From the NCBI GenBank assembly GCA_014155875.1, contig JACEFZ010001382.1:62001-126000 (forward strand): DNA of 64,000 nucleotides, read 5' to 3'. How positions within the stretch are numbered: the stretch's first letter is position 1; every line of letters begins with the position of its first letter. The notes beneath the pieces were generated by a model. The model worked only from the letters and a program-made list of their open reading frames with translations. It was not told where the DNA came from and made no database searches. Below are positions 1 to 64,000 of the stretch, one piece after another. This stretch comes from Cepaea nemoralis. Its lineage: Eukaryota; Mollusca; Gastropoda; Stylommatophora; Helicidae. The translations under genes were made by a program, and so were the position numbers.

Positions 1-14
1 AACGTCCTAAGAAA

Positions 15-154
15 CCCCCGGGAAGGTTAACCCGGTCAACAAATGCCCGCAGAAGTCGGATGTGTCGGCCTAACGGCGCAAGAACGCAGCTCTGCTGTAA
101 ACAGGCACAACGCAATCACATCCGGAAAAAAAACTCCGGATGAACGAAGAAGAA
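15..154 (+). mobile_element. Short hairpin-tailed SINE, copy 1
   Basis: About 140 bp beginning CCCCGGGAAGGTTAACCC and ending with an AACTCCGG / CCGGA inverted pair around an A-run, then a GAA-rich tail. The same unit recurs at 765-910, 18465-18603, 31311-31376 and 34374-34518, in both orientations and with target-site duplications at several of them, so it is a dispersed retroposon. No RNA polymerase III A and B boxes are obvious to me, so its parent RNA is unknown. Confidence 0.75.
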
Positions 155-348
155 ATGTAGAATAGACCAATAACAAGCAGTATTTCACAAGTTGTAGAAT
201 ATTCTGTGCAATATATCTTTGCCTGTAAGGGTTGAGAAAAAAAGTGTTCTTAAGAGCTCCATTGATGTATGTAAGTGAATCATAGATCATTTGCATACCA
301 GTAAGGAATTAGAGGAAACTGCAGAGATATAGTTTTATGTAAGAATTA

Positions 349-675
349 TGAGAACACAATGGACAGATAAATAGTGGAATGAAGATATCTTGAAAAAGCA
401 AACCCAGAAAGAGAACTAGTTACTCTCATCAGAATAGACAGATCACATTCTTTGACACATGATGAGAAATTGAAATCTGGAGTATGTCGTGACAACAGGA
501 AAGTTGTTGGGGAGAAGAGGCAGGGGGATATTGAGAGAGTTTGATGCTGGACAGTTTGATATACTGGCACAGAAACAACATTATCAGAAATTATTGGCAA
601 CACATGAGACAAAACTTAGTGAACAGGAATCACCAATGCCACACAACATAGACTATTAAGAGAAGTAGTAGTATT
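349..675 (+). mobile_element. LINE 3'-end fragment
   Basis: This stretch resembles 15548-15875 over most of its length (shared blocks such as GAAGATATCTTGAAA and GAGGCAGGGGGA). In the second copy the translation reads like the C-terminal tail of a LINE reverse-transcriptase protein (RTPWTDRKSNEDIL). This copy has stops and frameshifts. It is a decayed fragment with a purine-rich end. Confidence 0.5.
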
Positions 676-764
676 TATATAGCAATCTTGTAATATTAAC
701 CTCACCACCATCTCATATTACTAAATCTCACTACCATCTCATATTACTTAACCTTACCACCATC

Positions 765-910
765 TTCTTCTTCTTCTTCTTCGTTCATCCGGAGTTTTTT
801 TCCGGATGTGATTGCGTTGTGCCTGTTTACAGCAGAGCTGCGTTCTTGCGCCGTTAGGCCGACACATCCGACTTCTGCGGGCATTTGTTGACCGGGTTAA
901 CCTTCCCGGG
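765..910 (-). mobile_element. Short hairpin-tailed SINE, copy 2, with TSD
   Basis: Full-length reverse-strand copy of the element at 15-154, starting with a CTT-rich run (the tail) and ending CTTCCCGGG. It is flanked by the 11-bp direct repeat TTACCACCATC at 754-764 and 911-921. The duplicated target is minisatellite sequence, so the insertion occurred after the 26-bp array existed. Confidence 0.9.
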
Positions 911-1473
911 TTACCACCATCTCATATTACTTAACCTCACCACCATCTCATATTACTTAACCTTACCACCATCTCATATTACTTAACCTTACCACCATCT
1001 CATATTACTTAACCTCACCACCATCTCATATTACTAAACCTCACCACCATTTCATATTACTTAACCTCACCACCATCTCATATTACTAAATCTCACTACC
1101 ATCTCATATTACTTAACCTTACCACCATCTCATATTACTTAACCTTACCACCATCCCATATTACTTAACCTCACCACCATCTCATATTACTAAATCTCAC
1201 TACCATCTCATATTACTTAACCTCACCACCATCTCATATTACTAAACCTCACCACCATCTCATATTACTAAATCTCACTACCATCTCATATTACTTAACC
1301 TCACCACCATCTCATATTACTAAATCTCACTACCATCTCATATTACTTAACCTTACCACCATCTCATATTACTAAATCTCACTACCATCTCATATTACTT
1401 AACCTTACCACCATCTCATATTACTAAACCTCACCACCATCTCATATTACTAAACCTCACCACCATCTCATAT

Positions 1474-1632
1474 TTCTCGCCGCATTGGTAACTTATGGGG
1501 TATGTGAGCCAGCCACCCAGAAAGCAATGGCGAACTACTGAGCGTAATCTTGCCTAGTACATCAACAGCAGCTGAAAAATGCTGATGTTGACTGCAACGT
1601 CCTGTAAGGGATATGCAGCAAAACAAAACACC
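1474..1632 (+). mobile_element. Central-domain SINE, 3' part
   Basis: Contains the family hallmark AGAAAGCAATGGCGAACTAC, then a segment ending TCCTGTAAGGGATATGCA and an A-rich tail. The same order is seen at 31415-31575 and on the opposite strand at 16236-16500, 20750-20960, 21005-21260 and 42350-43060. It sits inside the 26-bp minisatellite. The tRNA-like head seen in the full-length copy at 42813-43060 is truncated here. Confidence 0.8.
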
Positions 1633-3230
1633 ACCATCTTATATTAGTCAACCTCACCACCATCTCATATTACTCAACCTCACCACCATCTTATATTAGT
1701 CAACCTCACCACCATCTCATATTAGTCAACCTCACCACCATCTCATATTACTCAACCTCACCACCATCTCATATTACTCAACCTCACCACCATCTCATAT
1801 TACTCAACCTCACCACCATCTTATATTAGTCAACCTCACCACCATCTCATATTACTCAACCTCACCACCATCTTATATTACTCAACCTCACCACCATCTT
1901 ATATTACTCAACCTCACCACCATCTCATATTACTCAACCTCACCACCATCTCATATTACTCAACCTCACCACCATCTGATATTACTCAACCTCACCACCA
2001 TCTGATATTACTCAACCTCACCACCATCTCATATTACTCAACCTCACCACCATCTGATATTACTCAACCTCACCACCATCCCATATTACTCAACCTCACC
2101 ACCATCTCATATTACTCAACCTCACCACCATCTCATATTACTCAACCTCACCACCATCTCATATTACTCAACCTCACCACCATCTCATATTACTCAACCT
2201 CACCACCATCTGATATTACTCAACCTCACCACCATCTGATATTACTCAACCTCACCACCATCTCATATTACTCAACCTCACCACCATCTGATATTACTCA
2301 ACCTCACCACCATCTGATATTACTCAACCTCACCACCATCTCATATTACTCAACCTCACAACCATCCCATATTACTCAACCTCACCACCATCTCATATTA
2401 CTCAACCTCACCACCATCCCATATTACTCAACCTCACCACCATCCCATATTACTCAACCCCACCACCATCCCATATTACTCAACCTCAACCCCATCTCAT
2501 ATTACTCAACCTCACCACCATCTCATATTACTCAACCTCACCACCATCTCATATTACTCAACCTCACCACCATCCCATATTATTCAACCTCACCACCATC
2601 TCATATTATTCAACCTCACCACCATCTCATATTATTCAACCTCACCACCATCTCATATTATTCAACCTCACCACCATCCCATATTACTCAACCTCACCAC
2701 CATCTCATATTATTCAACCTCACCACCATCCTATATTACTCAACCTCACCACCATCCTATATTACTCAACCTCACCACCATCTCATATTACTCAACCTCA
2801 CCACCATCTCATATTACTCAACCTCACCACCATCCCATATTATTCAACCTCACCACCATCCCATATTATTCAACCTCGCCACCATCCTATATTACTCAAC
2901 CTCACCACCATCCTATATTACTCAACCTCACCACCATCTCATATTAGTCAACCTCACCACCATCTCATATTACTCAACCTCACCACCATCTCATATTACT
3001 CAACCTCACCACCATCCCATATTACTCAACCTCACCACCATCCTATATTACTCAACCTCACCACCATCCTATATTACTCAACCTCACCACCATCTCATAT
3101 TACTCAACCTCACCACAACCTTATACAGGTCAACCTCACCACCATCTCATATTACTCAACCTCACTACTATCTCATATTAGTCAACCTAACCACCACCTC
3201 ATATTACTCAACCTCTCTGCAGTCTCACAC

Positions 3231-3751
3231 TAGCCTCATTACATTTTAATATTTGTCATCCTCACCACAATCTATCAACAGACCTTACCAAAATCTCTTT
3301 ATCAGCAAACCTCACCACATTTTCATATTAGCCTCATCAAAATTTAATATTAGCCTCATCACAATTTAATGTTAGCCTCATCACAGCCTCACATTTATCA
3401 GCTTTAACACAGGTCTCATATTAGTCACTCTCACCGTAGCCTTGTAAGGGGACAGAGTGGATGTAAGGTATGGCTTTAGCTTCTGACTTGCAAGTGGACT
3501 GGGTTCGAACTGTAGTGTGTATTAATTCAAAATTAAGAACGTGAGGGCTGTATGCTTTTCCTTGATCGAGGGGTAGGGGATTTTGATGCCTAACCTCCTT
3601 GGATGCGGATAAAAAACTTAGATGATCAGTGTGCAAAATGCACACCTTAAACATTGATCAGCAGTTGGAATTTGAAAATAATAGGCCAAATTGGTCGCTG
3701 CCATTAAAAAATGTCAAAATTTGAAAACCTGCAGAAAAGAGAAGCCATGCA
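3231..3751. other. Degenerate edge of the array plus tRNA-like SINE head
   Basis: Up to about 3430 there are decayed versions of the minisatellite unit. From about 3445 to 3530 the sequence GGGACAGAGTGG followed by GGGTTCGAACTG looks like the A- and B-box region of a tRNA-derived SINE head on the + strand. The rest is unique AT-rich DNA. I see no exon here. Confidence 0.4.
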
Positions 3752-6309
3752 TTCAGCTTCACCAGTCTCATATTATTCAGCTTCACCAGTCTCATATTAT
3801 TCAGCTTCACCAGTATCATATTATTCAACCTCACCAGTCTCATATTATTCAGCTTCACCAGTCTCATATTATTCAGCTTCACCAGTCTCATATTATTCAG
3901 CTTCACCAGTCTCATATTATTCAGCTTCACCAGTATCATATTATTCAACCTCACCAGTCTCATATTATTCAGCTTCACCAGTATCATATTATTCAACCTC
4001 ACCAGTATCATATTATTCAGCTTCACCAGTATCATATTATTCAGCTTCACCAGTATCATATTATTCAGCTTCACCAGTATCATATTATTCAACCTCACCA
4101 GTATCATATTATTCAACCTCACCAGTATCATATTATTCAGCTTCACCAGTATCATATTATTCAGCTTCACCAGTATCATATTATTCAACCTCACCAGTAT
4201 CATATTATTCAGCTTCACCAGTATCATATTATTCAGCTTCACCAGTATCATATTATTCAGCTTCACCAGTATCATATTATTCAACCTCACCAGTATCATA
4301 TTATTCAGCTTCACCAGTATCATATTATTCAGCTTCACCAGTATCATATTATTCAGCTTCACCAGTATCATATTATTCAACCTCACCAGTATCATATTAT
4401 TCAGCTTCACCAGTCTCATATTATTCAGCTTCACCAGTCTCATATTATTCAGCTTCACCAGTCTCATATTATTCAACCTCACCAGTATCATATTATTCAA
4501 CCTCACCAGTCTCATATTATTCAACCTCACCAGTCTCATATTATTCAACCTCACCAGTATCATATTATTCAACCTCACCAGTATCATATTATTCAACCTC
4601 ACCAGTATCATATTATTCAACCTCACCAGTATCATATTATTCAACCTCACCAGTATCATATTATTCAACCTCACCAGTATCATATTATTCAACCTCACCA
4701 GTATCATATTATTCAGCTTCACCAGTATCATATTATTCAACCTCACCAGTATCATATTATTCAACCTCACCAGTATCATATTATTCAGCTTCACCAGTCT
4801 CATATTATTCAACCTCACCAGTATCATATTATTCAACCTCACCAGTATCATATTATTCAGCTTCACCAGTCTCATATTATTCAACCTCACCAGTATCATA
4901 TTATTCAACCTCACCAGTATCATATTATTCAACCTCACCAGTATCATATTATTCAGCTTCACCAGTCTCATATTAGTCAACCTCACCAGTCTCATATTAT
5001 TCAACCTCACCAGTATCATATTATTCAACCTCACCAGTATCATATTATTCAACCTCACCAGTATCATATTATTCAACCTCACCAGTATCATATTATTCAA
5101 CCTCACCAGTATCATATTATTCAACCTCACCAGTATCATATTATTCAACCTCACCAGTATCATATTATTCAACCTCACCAGTATCATATTATTCAACCTC
5201 ACCAGTATCATATTATTCAACCTCACCAGTATCATATTATTCAGCTTCACCAGTATCACATTATTCAACCTCACCAGTATCATATTATTCAACCTCACCA
5301 GTATCATATTATTCAGCTTCACCAGTATCATATTATTCAACCTCACCAGTATCATATTATTCAACCTCACCAGTCTCATATTATTCAGCTTCACCAGTCT
5401 CATATTAGTCAACCTCACCAGTCTCATATTATTCAACCTCACCAGTCTCATATTATTCAACCTCACCAGTATCATATTATTCAACATCACCAGTATCATA
5501 TTATTCAACCTCACCAGTATCATATTATTCAACCTCACCAGTATCATATTATTCAACCTCACCAGTATCATATTATTCAACCTCACCAGTATCATATTAT
5601 TCAACCTCACCAGTATCATATTATTCAACCTCACCAGTATCATATTATTCAGCTTCACCAGTATCTTATTATTCAACCTCACCAGTATCATATTATTCAG
5701 CTTCACCAGTCTCATATTATTCAACCTCACCAGTATCATATTATTCAACCTCACCAGTATCATATTATTCAGCTTCACCAGTATCATATTATTCAGCTTC
5801 ACCAGTATCATATTATTCAGCTTCACCAGTATCATATTATTCAGCTTCACCAGTCTCATATTATTCAGCTTCACCAGTCTCATATTATTCAGCTTCACCA
5901 GTCTCATATTATTCAGCTTCACCAGTCTCATATTATTCAGCTTCACCAGTCTCATATTATTCAGCTTCACCAGTCTCATATTATTCAGCTTCACCAGTAT
6001 CATATTATTCAGCTTCACCAGTCTCATATTATTCAGCTTCACCAGTCTCATATTATTCAGCTTCACCAGTCTCATATTATTCAGCTTCACCAGTCTCATA
6101 TTATTCAGCTTCACCAGTATCATATTATTCAGCTTCACCAGTCTCATATTATTCAGCTTCACCAGTATCATATTATTCAGCTTCACCAGTCTCATATTAT
6201 TCAGCTTCACCAGTCTCATATTATTCAGCTTCACCAGTCTCATATTATTCAGCTTCACCAGTCTCATATTATTCAGCTTCACCAGTCTCATATTAGTCAA
6301 CCTCATCAC
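3752..6309. repeat. 24-bp minisatellite (~105 copies)
   Basis: Tandem repeat of a 24-bp unit with two main dimorphic positions: CAGCTTCACCAG or CAACCTCACCAG, then TCTCATATTATT or TATCATATTATT. The unit is the 26-bp unit of the neighbouring array with CCA replaced by G. Because 24 is a multiple of three and units contain no stop in several frames, open frames of about 880 codons occur on both strands (8-residue repeats IIQLHQSH and LVKLNNMR). These are by-products of the repeat, not supported genes. Confidence 0.95.
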
Positions 6310-6480
6310 AACCTAGTGGGCGTGTTGAAGTAATGGTTAAGAAGTTAAGCTGACAGTGACATGAATGTGGTAAGACAAGGGTTCGATGTCAGTCCTAGAC
6401 ATTTGCTACAGGAGGGGGCACACATTCCTGCCTAGTCACTATGATGGTCCTAATTCTTCACATGCCCTCAGCAGGTTCTT
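6310..6480 (+). other. Spacer with tRNA-like SINE head
   Basis: Unique sequence between the 24-bp and 15-bp arrays. It contains GTGGTAAGACAAGGGTTCGA, whose GGTTCGA resembles a polymerase III B box, about 50 bp after an A-box-like stretch (GGGCGTGTTGAAGTAATGG). It is probably the head of a tRNA-derived SINE. Confidence 0.35.
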
Positions 6481-7430
6481 CATGTTACTCAACATCACAT
6501 GACTCAACCTCACATGACTCAAACCTCACATGACTCAACCTCACATGACTCAGCCGTACATTACTCAACCCCACATTACTCATCCTCACATTACTCATCC
6601 TCCTATTACTCATCCTCACATTACTCATCCTCCTATTACTCATCCTCCTATTACTCAACCTCCCATTACTCAACCTCACATTCCTCAACCCCACATTACT
6701 CAACCCCACAGTACTCAACCTCACATTCCTCAACCCCACAGTACTCAACCCCACAGTACTCAACCTCACAGTACTCAACCCCACATTACTCAACCCAACA
6801 GTACTCAACCCCACATTACTCAACCACACATTACTCAACCCCACATTACTCAACCCCACAGTACTCAACCCCACAGTACTCAACCCCACATTACTCAACC
6901 CCACAGTACTCAACCCCACATTACTCAATCCTCACATTCCTCAACCCTCACATTCCTCAACCCCACAGTACTCAACACCACATAACTCAACCCCACAGTA
7001 CTCAACCTCACATTCCTCAACCCCACAGTACTCAACATCACATTCCTCAACCCCACATTACTCAACTCCATATTACTCAACCCCACATTACTCAACCCAA
7101 CAGTACTCAACCCCACATTCCTCAACTTCACATTCCTCAACCCCACAGTACTCAACCCCACAGTACTCAACCCCACAGTGCTCAACCTCACATTCCTCAA
7201 CCTCACTTGACTCAACCCCACAGTACTCAACCTTACATTACTCAACCTCACATGATTCAACTTCACATTACTCAGCCTCACATTACTCAACCTCACATTA
7301 CTCAGGCTCACATTACTCAACCTCACATTACCAGGCTCACATTACTCAACCTCACATTACTCAGCCTCACATTACTCAACCTCACACTACTCAACCTCAC
7401 ACTACTCACCACTCCCAATTAGTCAACCTC
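6481..7430. repeat. 15-bp minisatellite (~63 copies)
   Basis: Tandem repeat of a 15-bp unit, CAACCTCACATTACT, with common variants CCCCACAGTACT and CCTCACATTCCT. The unit equals the 26-bp unit of the first array with its middle 11 nucleotides (CACCATCTCAT) removed. Open frames on both strands (TQPHI and RLSNV repeats) follow from the unit length and are not taken as genes. Confidence 0.95.
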
Positions 7431-7524
7431 ACCAGCCTTATATTAGAAGCATGATAATGTTATAATTAATCAGCCTCATCGCAGCCTGTGCAGGTGTCTA
7501 ACAAATGAATGTTGACTCCCATAG

Positions 7525-61982
<54,458 letters not shown>

Positions 61983-61989
61983 GTATGCA

Positions 61990-62395
61990 GGGTGGCTTTC
62001 TTCTGTATTAGAATTACTACATACTTGTAGGTTTTGGAGGTAGAATTTCCCAATTACTGTATGCTTGATGGTTTTAGGAGGAAAATTACTACATACTTGA
62101 TGGTTTTAGGCAAAACATCTTCCAATTAATACATACTGATGGTTTTAGGAGAAATATCTTCCAGTTACTACAGACTTGTAGGTTTTGAAGGTAGAATTTC
62201 CCAATTACTATATGCTTGATGGTTTTAAGAGGAAAATTTCTACATACTTGATGGTTTTAGGAGAAATATCTTCCAGTTACTAAATACTTTATAGTTTTAG
62301 GAGAAACATCTCGCAGTTACTGTATACTTGATGGTTTTATTTTTTGTTGTAGGAGTAGAATCTCCAAATTGCTACATACTTGATGGTCTCCCATC
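61990..62395. repeat. ~45-bp irregular tandem repeat
   Basis: About eight diverged units of ACATACTTGATGGTTTTAGG, then AGAAATATCTTCCAGTTACT. It begins directly after the donor of the last recognised exon. Confidence 0.8.
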
Positions 62396-62569
62396 AGAGA
62401 GACAGAAGTTTCAGTGGGAGAAAGGAAACCTCAGAGACTTGTACACCACCACAAGGAAAATAGCAGGAAAATATAATGAACCAAATGGACTTATTTTACA
62501 AAATAATACAAGGGAATGTTCTAATCAACATTAAAGATCAAATGAGCAGACTGACTTAATACTTTGAGG

Positions 62570-62690
62570 AATTAAATTGAATTGAATTGAACTTTATTTT
62601 AAAAAGGTTACAAATTGGGCATGTCTTACATTCGGCCCTTCCAATCACTCATCTTTCTTTCATCAACAGTGCATGATACATTAACATAAG
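62570..62690 (-). mobile_element. Retroposon 3' end, reverse strand
   Basis: (AATTG)n followed by AACTTTATTTTAAAAAGG and TGGGCATG..GGCCCTTCC, the complement of the AATAAAGTT-type end seen at 23885-23925. Confidence 0.5.
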
Positions 62691-62755
62691 AAAAAAAAAC
62701 ATTGTCAAATGAATGTTGTAAGCATAAACAATGCATTTTATCATGTTATGTAACA

Positions 62756-64000
62756 CATCCCCCCTCCCACACACATCCCACACCAACCCACACACACATC
62801 ACTCACCCACTCACACATCACCCACCCACCTCACATCCCCCACCCACTGCAATCCCCCACCCACCGCACATCCCTCCACCCACACACACAACCCCCACCA
62901 ACCCAGACATCTTGCACCTACCCACACACACATCTCGCACCAACCCACATACACATCCCTCACCCACATTCCCACCCACGCACATCTCCCCATCCCCACC
63001 CACTTACACATACCCCAACCCACACACACACATGCTAACACCCCCCCCCCAAACCACACACACATATCCCTCCCACACACACATCCTGCACCAACCCACA
63101 CACCCATCCCTCACCCACCCATCCCTCACCCACTCACACATCACCGACCCATACACACATCTTCTCATCCACACACACACACACCCACACACACACACCC
63201 ACACACATTTCCCCACCCACCCACATATTTCACATCCACCCACAAACCCCACCAACCACACATACATCCCCCACCCACACACACATACCCCACCCACACA
63301 CATTCCCCCACTGACACACATTCCCCCACACATACACACATCCCCTACACATGCCCCAACACACCCATCCACACATCCCCCACCTACCAATACCCACACA
63401 CCCCCACCCGCCAACACCCACACACCATTATTCACCAACACCCACACAAACACCATTCCAAACACACATCCCCCTCCAACACATCCCTCACCCACCCACA
63501 TATTTCCCACCCACATATTCCCCACCCACACACGCCCCATCCATACACACATCCCTCACCGACCCACATATTCCTCACCCACACACACACCATCCATACA
63601 CACATTCCTCCACCCACCCACAGACCTCCCCCACCCACCCACTCATCTCCACACCCACCCACTCATCTCCACACCCACCCACTCATCTCCACACCCACCC
63701 ACACATCCCCCACCAACCCACACTCACCCCACCAACCCACCACTCACCCACCAACCCACACTCACCCATACCTCCCCCCACCACACACACATCCCCCACA
63801 CATCTCCCCACCCACACACATACATCCCCCACCCACACACACATACCCCACCATACACATTCCCCCACTGACACACACATCCCCCACACATACACACATC
63901 CCCTACACATGCCCCAACACACCCATCCACACAACCCCCACCTACCAATATCCACATACCCCCACCCGCCAACACCCACAAACCATTATTCACCAACACC
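62756..64000. repeat. C/A-rich, nearly G-free satellite-like DNA
   Basis: Irregular repeats of CACCCACACACA and CATCCCCCACC to the window end. A block of about 210 bp (near 63230-63442) recurs at about 63790-64000, 558 bp further on. Open frames on both strands (Thr/His/Pro or Gly/Val/Trp/Cys rich) are low-complexity by-products. Confidence 0.92.

Larger units (their letters stand above)
692..3230. repeat. 26-bp minisatellite (~85 copies), interrupted by two SINEs
   Basis: Tandem repeat of a 26-bp unit made of CAACCTCAC, CACCATCTCAT and ATTACT. Left-hand copies use TAAATCTCAC or TTAACCTCAC; from about 1640 rightwards most use CTCAACCTCAC. Variant letters (CTC/CTG/CCC at the middle trinucleotide) form short runs, as expected from local copying. 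The array is interrupted at 765-910 and about 1474-1632 by SINEs. It becomes degenerate after about 3110. Because 26 is not a multiple of three it has no long reading frame. Confidence 0.95.

Noticed and set aside
3658..6333. 880-codon open frames on both strands with 8-residue repeats, as repeat proteins
   Set aside because: They follow from a stop-free 24-bp unit. Several frames and both strands are open at once, no signal or domain is present, and the adjacent 26-bp relative has no frame.
6485..7422. Open frames in the 15-bp array (TQPHI and RLSNV repeats)
   Set aside because: Same cause: unit length divisible by three. Frames are open on both strands and start or stop only at array edges.
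692..7430. CRISPR array, because of regular repeats
   Set aside because: Units are contiguous with no unique spacers, and the surrounding gene is a spliced animal gene.
62328..62534. Last KLC exon after the acceptor-like TTGTTGTAG near 62352
   Set aside because: The following sequence is a variant of the ~45-bp tandem repeat, and the encoded peptide does not resemble a KLC C-terminus.
62702..63999. Thr/His/Pro-rich 389-codon frame and Gly/Val/Trp/Cys-rich reverse frames
   Set aside because: Low-complexity C/A repeat; the composition is dictated by the repeat.

Overview
The window is animal genomic DNA, most likely from a mollusc or another lophotrochozoan. It holds most of one gene, a kinesin light chain (KLC) gene on the + strand, spread over at least 54 kb in small exons with large repeat-filled introns. 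Fifteen exon sequences are recognisable between 7525 and 61982. From 7525 to 49250 they join in one open frame (1245 nt, 415 codons when one member of each duplicated exon pair is used), every junction with GT..AG and matching phase. The encoded chain runs from the end of the heptad-repeat coiled coil through the acidic linker and all six TPRs; a later exon supplies a basic, Ser-rich C-terminal segment. The N-terminal exon(s) and the terminal exon(s) are not seen, and at least one exon between TPR6 and the C-terminal segment was not found. The species guess rests on the KLC sequence style, long introns and retroelement types; no database search was possible.

Layout: 1-7524 is three adjacent related minisatellites (26-, 24- and 15-bp units) upstream of the first recognised exon. 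7525-24813 holds the coiled-coil, linker and TPR1 exons, separated by nested LINEs, SINEs and a hAT-type MITE. 24814-49250 holds the TPR exons, including two tandemly duplicated pairs (27606-27693 / 28040-28127, each 88 nt; 38055-38144 / 39877-39966, each 90 nt) that look like mutually exclusive alternatives, and an array of seven 97-bp units that copies the 3' end of the TPR4 exon together with its splice donor. 49251-61862 is one very long intron region made largely of minisatellites (91, 70, 25, 22 and 31 bp units). 61863-61982 is the C-terminal exon. 62756-64000 is nearly G-free C/A-rich repeat.

The mobile elements are mainly decayed non-LTR retrotransposons (at least three lineages: one with an RNase H domain and tetranucleotide tail, one with endonuclease and RT and a (TGAT)n tail, one with a C-terminal zinc finger), a short SINE with a terminal CCGG hairpin, a tRNA-headed SINE family with a conserved central domain, mariner remnants and a Penelope-like fragment. 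Many have visible target-site duplications, so insertion order can be read directly.

The most interesting biology is the combination inside one KLC gene of two duplicated TPR exons, an array of potential 21-nt in-frame microexons, and minisatellites whose units resemble complete 3' splice sites in the sense orientation. Together these suggest that cargo-binding TPR isoforms could be unusually diverse here. That is inference and needs transcript data.
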